A stretch of DNA of 64,000 nucleotides, taken from NCBI RefSeq assembly GCF_037975245.1, contig NC_092569.1, positions 17,713,501 through 17,777,500 on the forward strand, written 5' to 3'. The notes beneath the pieces were generated by a model that saw only the letters and a program-made list of their open reading frames with translations, was not told the origin of the DNA and ran no database searches. Origin of the DNA: Apostichopus japonicus. Taxonomy: Eukaryota > Echinodermata > Holothuroidea > Aspidochirotida > Stichopodidae. The translations under genes were made by a program, and so were the position numbers. Of the stretch, positions 52,801 through 58,493 are shown piece by piece; the stretch's first letter is position 1, and each line of letters opens with the position of its first letter.

Positions 52801-55800
52801 CATTCGAAACTAGGTCAGATTACTGGCATTAGACGTTTGTTTTTGCGCGAGTCTTTACACCCTTTAAGCAGGATTCACTTTTGTTTTTGCAGATTTGTTC
52901 TGCCAATTTAGTTGCAAAAGCCTATCAAGGTCAAATATGTTAAGTTAGATCCCAGCAGGATATTCTCAGGCGGTAACTGAAGCTTAAGACAAACTGAGAA
53001 AACTTTTGAGACATGCAGATGTTCAGACAGACTGACTTCCTTCCAGAGGAAGTGAATCGCACGGCCCAATTTCTTGCATAATTTCTGGCACTATCTAAAC
53101 ATGCTTGAACATTCAGTGTGTCTTGCTATTAACTTATTTCGTATTGACATCACAGCAGTTGCTTAAAGGAACCTGAACACTCCGTTCTTGTACCACACTT
53201 TAATAAGCAGCTTTACATAAAGCTAAGTTACTTTGCAGAAGAATTGGAAGAGGCTGTTTCTTCTTAAATTTGTGAGGGCACAAGCTTATTCCAATCCAGC
53301 TAAAACTTTTTCTATTATAACCACCACAACACAACACAATCATGAAAAGCAAGGCAATGTCCGTTTTCACCCCAACTTTTAACCCCTTCACAATGATTGA
53401 GCTTAAAATGGAAAAAACAAACGATTTCAACAAAACTTTAAGATTGTGTCCTGCATCTGTTTATTGATGGTTCATTTTCAAATTGTAACTAATGTTTTAT
53501 GATTTGTAACTACATTTTAGTGGCCATACAATTGACCAATTTTAGTATAATTTTTGTGGTTGTTTACAATGGAAGGCCTATACAGTGAATGAGGGCCAAA
53601 GGTATATATTCTTCTGTGGAGTGCAATAAGGTGCTCTTATGATGCAAATATTGTAATTTTAGTATTAAAGTATATTTTCAAGTGGTTAAGGCAGTGGACT
53701 TGTGATCTAAGGATTACAGGTTCGAGTCCTGGCCAGATCATTGCATTGTGTCCTTGGGCAAGGCACTTTATCTCCATTGCCTCTCTTCACCCAGGTGTAT
53801 AAAATTGGGACTTGCGAGGTAACTTGTAAATATAGTTGTGTGCACCGGTTTGTGGCTGCACCTTATGGGAAGTCCCTCAGGGGGCACGTGGCTGTGATGC
53901 ACTGAAGTGCCACAGGAGGGATTGTTTGAATTGTGCACACTTTGGTGTGTGGGTGTGACAAGTTACCAATGACCAGGGTTAAGGACAGAGCGGCGAGACT
54001 TTATTTTAAGTTGCGCTATATAAGAACTGATAATTATTATTATTATTATGGTGTTTAATTTTTTATCTAGGGTAAGAAGTCCTGCCACACCGGTATCATG
54101 AAGACTTCTGGGTGGATCGTTCCTGTAGGATTCCTCGTCGAAAATGGTCACCTAACTATTGAAAATTGCGATGGTGCAGCAGCTGTTGGTAAGTGAGATA
54201 ATTATTCATGCTTTGCCATTTCTGTGAAATCATTTGGAATCTGTTGTGAAAAACAACTGTGGGTGGCCACACTTCGAGAAATTTGGCAGGCCGTATCCCA
54301 GAGATGAACTTAGGCCATATCCTAGAGATTTGGAAAGCCATATATTCCAGGGTAGTTTTAAGATCATATTCCATAAGTTTGGATGGGCTTATGGTAGAGA
54401 TTTGTAAAGCCATTTCCTGTAAATATGTAAGAAAATAAATCAGAAATTTAGGAGGCCATATTGCACACCGATTTGAAAGGACAAGAGACTTGGAATGCCT
54501 TATCCCAGAGATTTGAAAGGCCATATCCTAAAGATTTGGAAGGTTATATCCTAGAGAATTGTAAGGCTATACCCCAGAGATTTGGAAGGCAATATAATGG
54601 AGATCTGAAAGTTCATACCCCAGAGTTTTGAATGGCTATGTATGTATTACATTTGAAATGCCACATCCCAGAGATTTGAAATGCCACATCCCAGAGATTG
54701 GAAAGGGCATATCCCATAGATTTGAAAGGGCATATCCCATAGATTTGAAAGGGCATATCCCATAGATTTGAAAGGGCATATCCCATAGATTTGAATGGCC
54801 AATGGTTTGAAATGCCAGAGATACAGAAGGCCATATCCTATAGATTTGGAAAGCCATATCTTAGAAATTTGAAAGGATATATCATAGATTTGGTGGTAGC
54901 CCATATCTTATAGATTAAGGAGGGTATCAGGAAGTAATATAGTAAGACATCTCTGCTTAATAGGCGTTTACTACCAGTTTCACTGGCTGCTTTGTAGTAC
55001 ATTTTGGGTGACACTTTTCAATCAAGGTAAAACCCCACTCACTGGTTTTACATAATTGGAAAAACCAGGCATCATTGTATTGATAAATTTGCCCTGGTGA
55101 GATCAAAAGGGGTTTTAATAACTTAAATTTTGGTAAATCAAGGTAGTGCAGTGAAACTAATTAAATCATTATTCTAATACAATAGTTCCCACAAGCAGAA
55201 ATGTAAGAAAAATGGAGGTATTTTTTTTTGAATTGGCAAAAAAGACCATACAAATGGGTCTCAGACTCTTAGTTCAAGGTGAGAAGATATATCTCATTCT
55301 TTAAACCAATGGGAATATGGATATTGGTGGTTTATTCATAAATTTGAAAATAAAAGTTAGGAATAAATTTTCAAGCATATATTGATGGAAAGTTAAGAAA
55401 CTGGGGTTATCAAAATCTGCAGGTCATTTTTGATGTTTTATGGAAATGACATATGCAAATCATGCAAATTGAGTAACCATGTTGGTTGTTTTGAGGGTGG
55501 CTTCCCTTGATCAATACAATTTTATCCATGGCTGGTTTGAGCATATTTGAAAGCTTGCCTTTATCCTTCATCAGGTGAATATTTTGAACAGAGTTGTGCT
55601 CCTGGTGCGCTCAGCGAAAAGTACAACCCATACAGTACCAATCCGGAATCCTTGTGTGACCTCTGCGTCGGCGAAGGAGATGACAATTGTGTCCGTAATG
55701 ACCATGAACCATACTATGACTACTCTGGTGCATTCAGGTAAGATAGGTGTAAGGCAGCACCATCATGACCCGGGGGTTGAGAGCCTGGTCTTACCGTCCG

Positions 55801-58493
55801 GGCCCGGAGACTTAGGGGCCCTGGGAGCCTATTAAAACAAAAAGGATAGGTGCAGACAGCATATTGCTTTCAATAGTGACGTTGGCTTTGCTCACTTTAG
55901 GGTGCTTCATACGTCTGGGCCCGGAGACTTAGGGGCCCTGAGAGCCTATAAAAACAAAAAGGAATGGCACAGACAGCATATTGCTTTCAATAGTGACGGT
56001 GATGGTGATGATCGCTGGTTCTGCTCACTTTAAGGTTCCTCATCTAATTCTTGGCCCTTGGTTGCCCAAGTTTATTTTTATGCTGTTGGTGTAAGGTAAC
56101 AGTTCAGAGTTCTGCTGTATCATACACATATTCTCCTTACAGATTCGAACATTTAGAGTACCTTGTTTCATGCCTGAAGGGACCGCACTGTAAATTTTAA
56201 AGTACCTCTGCATGAATTTCAAACAAACACCTCATGAAACAAACAGTACATCATCACATTGGCCAACATTGCACAATCTACTACATCTCTTTATTGCCTA
56301 ACAAATTTTAAAGAACTTTCCCTTCCACCCCCCCCATTCCCCCTCCCCAAAGAAATATATAGGGTGTCTTGTAGGGCCAGCACAGCACACAATTTGTCTG
56401 GCATTGACCTGTGGAATGTACTCATTCAGTAATGTGATTCCAGGTAATTTCTTGGTTGCTCACACTTTAGACCCCACCCCCTAGTGGGGAATCTGTCTCT
56501 CCTATATGAACTGTTGATAGTACCTATGATTTGTAAGTAGCTCTAACTGGTGTCTTTAATTCTTCAGTAAGACCTCATTTTGAGGGTCCACACACAGCAG
56601 TCGTTATTTATTCTTTGTTAAGTATGTAACATCGCAACTTCAAATGTTCCCGAATAGAAATCTAATTTTAAAGCTTTGTTGCATGAAACCCTTAAACTGA
56701 AGGTTATGTTTTTCTTAAAATTCCATTTTGGAGCACGAACAATTTAAAAGCAACCTCCAACACTTTCTGTAACTAGTCTGAACTTTTGTAGCAGACGAAT
56801 CAGTGCTTTGTTGTCATTGTCACCAACGTTCAAGGCTGTTGGTTAAACCAGTTCAAATTAGGATGACAGGAATATATTTATAGCTTTTTTACTGCCCCAT
56901 TTTGCATGTCTTTTTGTGAGAATTTGGATATAAGACTGTTCTTGTTATCTGGATCAAGTCAAGAAAGATGATTTACTTCATTTTACATAATTCTTTTCTC
57001 TCTAATTTTCTCCTAATGTTGGGTTCAGATGCCTTGTGGAGGGCGCAGGAGATGTGGCATTTGTTAAGCAAGTCACAGTGGACGATAACATCAACCCGAG
57101 CAACCCCGCCGAGTGGAACGAGAATCTAAGCAAGAGCGACTACAGCTTCCTTTGCCCAGATGGCACACGTCAGCAAGACTGGACCATGGAGTGCAGCCTC
57201 GGGAAGGTCTCCTCTCATGCACTGATGACTTCAGCCGAGAAGACCCAGGGAGAAATCGAAGAAATAATAGCAGTCTTTACTGCTGGGCAGGTATGAGGAA
57301 ATAGCATCTCCATGTCAAAAACAATTTCGCCAGTAAATTCACGTATAATATTTAGTTGTCTTTGTGGCTGAAATAAATATCTCGAGAAATACTTGATAGA
57401 TATGTTATGGGCAGGTATGAAGCCCCCAAAAATACACTGCGTTATGTTTTAAATGTCTACTTTGATCAATTATTGTAGTATAAGGTGAATACATGGTAGC
57501 GGTTGGAGTGTCCACCCCACAAACATTTAGGTCCCAGGTGCAAATACTCACCAGGACACCAGATTTTCTTGACCTATTCACAAATCGCTGCTTTGCAGTG
57601 TTGCCGAGTGGAGTCTTCTATGGACTTGGTATTTCTGGTTTGTGAATTGGTGGGGTTCGGTTCTGTCCTTTCAATGGTTTTGAAACAGCAATGGCTGCAC
57701 TGTAGCGATGATGAATTGGGTGCCTCCGGTCAGATGCTGAAGTACACACTCTCCCATTGGATGGTGTCATTCAGAGGTAGCCCTGGGAGCCGGAATGGGT
57801 TCAACAATTGCATGCCTGCCTCGTAAATCCCTGAACACTCATCAGAAAGAGAAACCTTATTATATAGCCGGTGCTCATCCAAGATCATCACACCGATAGG
57901 GTTTCAAATGAGATTCTGTTGGCTTCCTAACCTTAAGGAATTACTAAGCTTAACACCACTAGTCTTTGGCGGTTGAAATCAACAGTCACAAAATTATCTG
58001 ACATGGTTAATTGGGCAGATATGGAAAGAAAGTTCTTCAATGTTACAAAATTGTTGTCTTCTTGTGAATGTGGTTGTATTGAAGTTGTGCAGATGACATG
58101 CTGGTTAACAGACACTTTGGATTCACGAAATCAAAGGAATATGTTCTTTTGTAATTGTAATTTTACTTCTAGGAAAGTGTCTATCATACTTTAAACTGGC
58201 CCTTTCTTTCATTTGTCATCTAGAACCGGTACGGTAGTGATACTGGCAATGACTTCAAGCTATTCGACTCGCAAGATTACGAGGGCAGCGACCTCCTCTT
58301 CAAAGATTCCACTAACACCCTGCAAGACGTAGGTAACAAGGACACCTACGATAAATGGCTCAGCGAAGAGTACATCAACGGACTGGAAAGCCTGGACCCA
58401 GCAACTTGTAGTGGCATGTCAAACGGCATGACTCTCTTGGTCCTGGCGGCAGTGCTGGCCATTGCCCATGCCCTCGTGGGTGGTGGAGCTTAG
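12972..58493 (+). CDS. MELTF-like: melanotransferrin-like, GPI-anchored two-lobed transferrin, 14 coding exons
   Basis: All 14 exons join in consistent phase to 2,238 nt, 745 aa, close to vertebrate melanotransferrin (738 aa). Residues 1-25 are the signal peptide; the mature protein starts DKAARWC. N-lobe (~26-365) keeps iron ligands D84, Y112, Y216, H285 and anion site T138/R142 (CHTGYGR). C-lobe (~366-690) keeps D429, Y457, Y564, H632, but the anion Arg is K486 (CHTGIMK). The C-terminus is a short polar stretch then a hydrophobic tail ([16 protein letters not shown]) without a basic cytoplasmic end, as in GPI-anchored proteins. The family binds ferric iron with carbonate; the GPI-anchored branch acts at the cell surface. 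Start chosen at the first in-frame ATG (another ATG follows directly). Introns 1 (9.5 kb), 2 (13.9 kb) and 4 (8.2 kb) are filled with mobile DNA, including a whole transposon. Confidence 0.95.
13048..17072. other. MELTF-like intron 1, first part
   Basis: No gene seen. The block is unusually rich in TACTGTA/TACAGTA (more than 20 by hand count), suggesting old sequence with many small insertions. Confidence 0.5.
17931..18395. repeat. diverged tandem duplication, ~220-245 bp unit
   Basis: Two copies share TGATTGGT(T/G)GAATTCAAAC, ACTAGTGGATTTGG, a CTCG(C/-)AATTAA block and CAACGCAAAATGCT. The copies have diverged by indels. Confidence 0.7.
18535..20468. mobile_element. candidate element with GGGTCATTCC inverted ends
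   Basis: GGGTCATTCC at 18535-18544 is matched by GGAATGACCC near 20458-20467. It overlaps rather than nests in the 17073-20318 candidate, so one of the two models is probably wrong or both are composite. Confidence 0.35.
19440..20065. repeat. tandem duplication, ~334-bp period
   Basis: Two long copies each start TGACTC(A/G)C(G/A)TGACATT and end in CTATAGCAAATATAATTAG. They are highly similar, so the duplication is fairly recent. Confidence 0.8.
20469..21801. other. intron 1, no gene seen
   Basis: Contains an 18-bp direct duplication (GTTTACGCTTTGTGTTAA, near 20668-20703) and a C homopolymer at ~21320. Otherwise unremarkable apart from many TACTGTA-type words. Confidence 0.5.
21802..22166 (-). 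mobile_element. tRNA-derived SINE with 10-bp target duplication
   Basis: AGTATAAGCT flanks it on both sides (21792-21801 and 22167-22176). Read on the minus strand it starts with a tRNA-like head (GGTGAGGTGGCAGAACGG ... CCCTGGTTCAAACC) and ends in an ACGAT-repeat tail at 21802-21818. About 365 bp, structurally complete. Confidence 0.85.
22523..22647 (+). CDS. MELTF-like exon 2: N-lobe start
   Basis: Acceptor TTCACCTTCACAG, donor GAG|GTAAAA. Encodes ARWCTIS...EQKKC, the transferrin N-terminal motif (RWC...S..E..KC). Confidence 0.95.
22767..23290 (-). mobile_element. 5'-truncated CR1-like LINE with (TCTG)n tail
   Basis: On the minus strand an open frame (start of homology near 23270, stop at 23020) ends in [16 protein letters not shown]...[11 protein letters not shown], which resembles the C-terminal end of non-LTR retrotransposon reverse-transcriptase proteins (HPL..F..LPSGRR...SF.PSA...N). 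The element's 3' end is the tetranucleotide tract (CAGA)n at 22767-22806, a typical CR1-type tail. Upstream coding sequence is missing. Assignment to CR1 rather than another LINE is inference. Confidence 0.6.
23820..24204 (+). repeat. first, partial copy (copy 0) of the ~1.08-kb tandem repeat
   Basis: Matches the part of the array unit after its MITE: shared blocks include GAATGGATCGATGTGAAGGC, TGTGAACACCTGTGATAAAT and GACTAATCATAAAATCC. The match stops at CTATATA, exactly where the 8.1-kb transposon begins, and the following unit resumes on its far side. More diverged than the other copies. Confidence 0.85.
24228..24760. repeat. left subterminal repeats of the transposon
   Basis: Related motifs in both orientations: GGTTACGAAAGTGTGAC (24228), GTACGTAACTTGGTGTCC (24394), GTGGACACCGTTACGTAC (24558), GTTCGTAACAAGGACACC (24740). 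Clusters like this near both ends are usually transposase binding sites (family-level inference). Confidence 0.6.
25365..25583 (-). CDS. transposase last exon
   Basis: Acceptor TTCATTTCACCAG; enters in phase 0, stop at 25365. Encodes [16 protein letters not shown]...[19 protein letters not shown]; the VRFM / WP..D..W.P...IL pattern fits the family's C-terminal domain. Confidence 0.75.
   Translation of the reverse strand, partial: VLGQTDNKEEIHVRFMKQCGSNLYVWPALKDDSWEPRSSILCTIGYPELANKREQFRFSNEDVSKMNTAMKI
25365..28873 (-). CDS. DDE-type transposase of the 8.1-kb transposon, spliced, frameshifted N-terminus
   Basis: Coding exons on the minus strand: main 28486-26247 (746 codons plus 2 bases), 26016-25923, 25583-25365; the phases join cleanly (AG|A, then phase 0). 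Catalytic candidates: D398 in CLDFAENY, D485 in [13 protein letters not shown]526/E528 in [16 protein letters not shown] Cys cluster ([10 protein letters not shown]) precedes them. Related proteins are widespread as unnamed transposase-like proteins in invertebrate genomes. The true N-terminus lies upstream: basic, Arg/Lys-rich sequence (28842-28240) in a different frame, shifted at an A-run near 28240, and possibly shifted again before the ATG at 28871-28873. So the copy is probably inactive unless these are assembly errors. Confidence 0.75.
25923..26016 (-). CDS. transposase exon, [13 protein letters not shown] segment
   Basis: Acceptor TTTGTACTTAG, donor GAG|GTGAGT. Encodes [18 protein letters not shown]...SVFIGE, a small beta-rich segment typical of the C-terminus of this protein family. 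Confidence 0.75.
26247..28486 (-). CDS. transposase main exon with DDE core
   Basis: 746 codons open from 28486; the donor CCAATAG|GTATAA at 26246 ends it in phase 2. If unspliced the frame runs on ~30 codons to a stop at 26156. D398 to D485 is 87 residues, D485 to D526 41 residues, a usual RNase-H-fold transposase layout. Confidence 0.8.
29865..30953. mobile_element. hAT-type MITE (outer) inside the 8.1-kb transposon
   Basis: 8-bp duplication TCTTAACA on both sides (29857-29864 and 30954-30961). Inverted ends CAGTGGCGGCGGAACC and the complement of CAGGCGCGGCGGAACG. Long G and C runs sit just inside each end. Shares the internal block GGTGGCGCTCCGCTTAGATA with the 11-12 kb elements. Confidence 0.85.
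30232..30637. mobile_element. hAT-type MITE nested in the previous one
   Basis: 8-bp duplication CCCTTACT (30224-30231 and 30638-30645). Ends TAGTGGCGG and CCGCCACTG. It is therefore the third layer: array unit, 8.1-kb transposon, outer MITE, inner MITE. Confidence 0.85.
31089..31916. repeat. right subterminal repeats of the transposon
   Basis: The same motif family as at the left end: GTACGTCATCGGGACAC (~31091), CGTTACGAAC (~31147), GTTCGTAACTTTGGACAC (~31308), GTACGTAACGAAGTGGATAC (~31702), GTACGTAACGGGAATGGACA (~31879), GTTACGTAC (~31905). A further copy sits inward at 29581 (GTGTCCTTGTTACGAAC). Confidence 0.6.
32380..32964. mobile_element. TA-flanked long-TIR MITE, array copy 1
   Basis: TA on both sides; inverted ends GACTGATGGATGGTGTG... 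extend about 87 bp with only a few mismatches. TA duplication and long inverted ends point to a Tc1/mariner-type non-autonomous element. It must have inserted before the array expanded because every copy has it at the same site. Confidence 0.8.
33456..34046. mobile_element. same MITE, array copy 2
   Basis: Same ends and flanks as copy 1; 591 bp, longer mainly by CAGTA near 33619. Confidence 0.8.
34538..35128. mobile_element. same MITE, array copy 3
   Basis: Same ends and flanks; 591 bp. Confidence 0.8.
35623..36390. mobile_element. same MITE, array copy 4, truncated and SINE-interrupted
   Basis: The left inverted end is present; the right one is missing because homology ends near 36390. A SINE interrupts it at 35906-36146. 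Confidence 0.75.
35906..36146 (-). mobile_element. tRNA-derived SINE with 8-bp target duplication
   Basis: CACAGTAT flanks it (35898-35905 and 36147-36154), and copies 1-3 of the array show the empty site. The minus strand starts with GTTAGCTCAGTGGTTAATGC and CCTGGTTCGAGTC (A and B boxes). About 241 bp. It is newer than the array. Confidence 0.9.
36518..36638 (+). CDS. MELTF-like exon 3: N-lobe Asp ligand
   Basis: Acceptor TGTATTTCCAG, donor G|GTTAGT. Encodes ECMSAI...[11 protein letters not shown]84 in LDGG matches the aspartate iron ligand. It begins only ~130 bases after the end of the tandem array. Confidence 0.95.
36639..37665. other. MELTF-like intron 3
   Basis: No gene or bounded repeat seen. 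Confidence 0.5.
37666..37887 (+). CDS. MELTF-like exon 4: N-lobe Tyr ligand and anion site
   Basis: Acceptor ATTATTACAG, donor CCAG|GTACAG. Encodes [10 protein letters not shown] (first Tyr, Y112, is the ligand) and [17 protein letters not shown] with T138 and R142 of the carbonate site. Confidence 0.95.
37888..40602. other. MELTF-like intron 4, first part
   Basis: Holds the 13-bp minisatellite (38831-39006) and a tyrosine-rich open frame on the minus strand (see findings). Otherwise nothing recognised. Confidence 0.5.
38831..39006. repeat. 13-bp minisatellite
   Basis: AGTAAGTTATACT repeated about 13 times with few variants (one ACGTTA, some ATA/AAA spacers). GACTGTGTCTCAG / GTCTGTGTCTCAG stands on both sides. 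Confidence 0.95.
40603..40960 (+). mobile_element. tRNA-Ser/Leu-type SINE
   Basis: The head has canonical A box (TGTGGCCGAGTGGATAA) and B box (GGGTTCGATTCCC), and the outer bases GACCGG/CCGGGTC pair like an acceptor stem. The body continues to ~40960 with a segment (AAGCCCTTGCAGGC...) that recurs reversed at 49.9 kb, so it is a SINE rather than a lone tRNA gene. The right boundary is not fixed by a duplication. Confidence 0.75.
43260..43655 (-). CDS. uncharacterised open frame, 131 codons
   Basis: Minus-strand frame with a basic, Ser-rich centre ([23 protein letters not shown]). It lies in a duplicated segment: the neighbouring copy (43690-43895) keeps FTQCLNAQ but has a stop. No splice context, domain or start support is visible. 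Probably not a gene; a decayed exon of a mobile element is possible. Confidence 0.15.
   Translation of the reverse strand: MSNDLSFLESVLGKQSFTQCLNTQLVGQQMETKKRRKSSSGSAIHPISRRKSTKHHSSTSDSQGIQNHQQGVSRKIQWHTHVYDHSFLSRFPVHTLILGQKFYNIMKRFPGGNSGGIEELPVACIASGCET
43440..43895. repeat. diverged tandem duplication, ~255-bp period
   Basis: Shared blocks GGTGCTTTGTAC, CAGCTGTCCTA/CTGCTGTCCTA and AAACATTGAGTAAA occur in the same order in both halves. Confidence 0.65.
46095..46212 (+). CDS. MELTF-like exon 5: second N-lobe Tyr ligand
   Basis: Acceptor CTTGCTTAG, donor CTCAG|GTATGT. Cys-rich LCALCE...SC then SYVGALR; Y216 corresponds to the second tyrosine ligand. Confidence 0.95.
46937..47117 (+). CDS. 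MELTF-like exon 6: N-lobe
   Basis: Acceptor GCTTTCTCAG, donor CCA|GTAAGA. Encodes [13 protein letters not shown], then ILCKDGTRR, both conserved transferrin blocks. Confidence 0.95.
47118..48193. other. MELTF-like intron 6
   Basis: Contains a ~50-bp tandem triplication at 47249-47365 (T-run, CCACTTCAA(A/G)CTGATATTT, GTCCAT...). Nothing else recognised. Confidence 0.55.
47249..47365. repeat. ~52-bp tandem repeat, 2-3 copies
   Basis: Each unit reads poly-T, CACTTCAAGCTGATATTT, then TTGTCCAT(A/T)(G/A)TGAG; the third copy is partial. Confidence 0.85.
48194..48277 (+). CDS. MELTF-like exon 7: N-lobe His ligand
   Basis: Acceptor TTAATTTTCAG, donor GTG|GTAAGT. Begins [10 protein letters not shown]285 is the histidine iron ligand. 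Confidence 0.93.
48278..49609. other. MELTF-like intron 7
   Basis: No gene or bounded repeat seen. Confidence 0.5.
49610..49775 (+). CDS. MELTF-like exon 8: end of N-lobe
   Basis: Acceptor TCTCTGTTAG, donor G|GTAAGA. Encodes FSLFDS...[11 protein letters not shown]...YIESLD, the conserved lobe-ending block that recurs in exon 14. Confidence 0.95.
49776..51030. other. MELTF-like intron 8
   Basis: Contains the SINE fragment at 49890-49995 and homopolymer-rich sequence near 50150 and 50880. Confidence 0.5.
49890..49995 (-). mobile_element. SINE fragment related to the 40.6-kb SINE
   Basis: CGCAAGGGCTTATGGGTTAC and ACAACTTACACGTCTG are the reverse complement, with few changes, of the body of the 40.6-kb SINE (about 40820-40885). 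The tRNA head is missing. Confidence 0.7.
51031..51195 (+). CDS. MELTF-like exon 9: start of C-lobe
   Basis: Acceptor TATTTGGCAG, donor GCAG|GTAAAG. Encodes [13 protein letters not shown], the C-lobe copy of the exon-2 motif. Confidence 0.95.
51745..51911 (+). CDS. MELTF-like exon 10: C-lobe Asp and Tyr ligands
   Basis: Acceptor CCTTTCCTTAG, donor AAG|GTAATT. Encodes [10 protein letters not shown] (D429) and YWAVAVVKS (Y457). Confidence 0.95.
51912..53683. other. MELTF-like intron 10, first part
   Basis: No gene or bounded repeat seen. Confidence 0.5.
53684..54049 (+). mobile_element. tRNA-derived SINE ending at the exon 11 acceptor
   Basis: tRNA-like head: AGTGGTTAAGGCAGTGG, then ACAGGTTCGAGTCCTGGCC (B box). 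Next comes TCCTTGGGCAAGGCACTTTA, a block shared by many invertebrate SINEs, and the 3' end GCGCTATATAAGAAC with an ATT-repeat tail (54030-54049). The tail stops 21 bases before exon 11. Confidence 0.85.
54071..54188 (+). CDS. MELTF-like exon 11: altered C-lobe anion site
   Basis: Acceptor TTTTTTATCTAG, donor G|GTAAGT. Encodes [20 protein letters not shown]: Thr482 is kept but position 486 is Lys where other iron-binding lobes have Arg. A SINE tail ends about 21 bases before this exon. Confidence 0.95.
54189..55574. other. MELTF-like intron 11
   Basis: Half of it is the 23-25-bp minisatellite listed below; the rest shows nothing recognised. Confidence 0.6.
54270..54915. repeat. 23-25-bp minisatellite
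   Basis: GGCCATATCCCAGAGATTTG-like units repeated about 25 times with much variation. Four nearly identical units (GGGCATATCCCATAGATTTG plus AAA) at 54708-54793 show a recent local expansion. The minus-strand open frames (AFQIYGIC-type repeats) are artefacts. Confidence 0.9.
55575..55737 (+). CDS. MELTF-like exon 12: second C-lobe Tyr ligand
   Basis: Acceptor CCTTCATCAG, donor TTCAG|GTAAGA. Encodes [17 protein letters not shown]...NC and YDYSGAFR; Y564 is the ligand. Confidence 0.95.
55738..57028. other. MELTF-like intron 12
   Basis: Contains a ~120-bp duplication (55790-56005); otherwise no gene or element recognised. Confidence 0.5.
55790..56005. repeat. ~120-bp tandem duplication
   Basis: GGGCCCGGAGACTTAGGGGC and GACAGCATATTGCTTTCAAT occur in both halves with few differences. 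Confidence 0.85.
57029..57290 (+). CDS. MELTF-like exon 13: C-lobe His ligand
   Basis: Acceptor TTGGGTTCAG, donor GGGCAG|GTATGA. Encodes [13 protein letters not shown] and [13 protein letters not shown]632 is the ligand. It merges what are two exons (6 and 7) in the N-lobe. Confidence 0.95.
57291..58223. other. MELTF-like intron 13
   Basis: Holds a probable SINE at ~57493-57837. Nothing else recognised. Confidence 0.5.
57493..57837 (+). mobile_element. probable tRNA-derived SINE
   Basis: TGGTAGCGGTTGGAGTG resembles a tRNA A box and AGGTGCAAATACT a decayed B box, about 35 bases apart. The right boundary is a guess and no target duplication was found. Confidence 0.4.
58224..58493 (+). CDS. 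MELTF-like exon 14: end of C-lobe and GPI signal
   Basis: Acceptor TTGTCATCTAG, stop TAG at 58491-58493. Encodes FKLFDS...[11 protein letters not shown]...YINGLESL, then a small-residue stretch (CSGMSNG) and a hydrophobic C-terminus consistent with GPI attachment. Confidence 0.95.
   Translation, partial: NRYGSDTGNDFKLFDSQDYEGSDLLFKDSTNTLQDVGNKDTYDKWLSEEYINGLESLDPATCSGMSNGMTLLVLAAVLAIAHALVGGGA

Noticed and set aside
54613-54904. Overlapping minus-strand frames with repeated peptides
   Set aside because: By-products of the 23-25-bp minisatellite; open in several frames at once.
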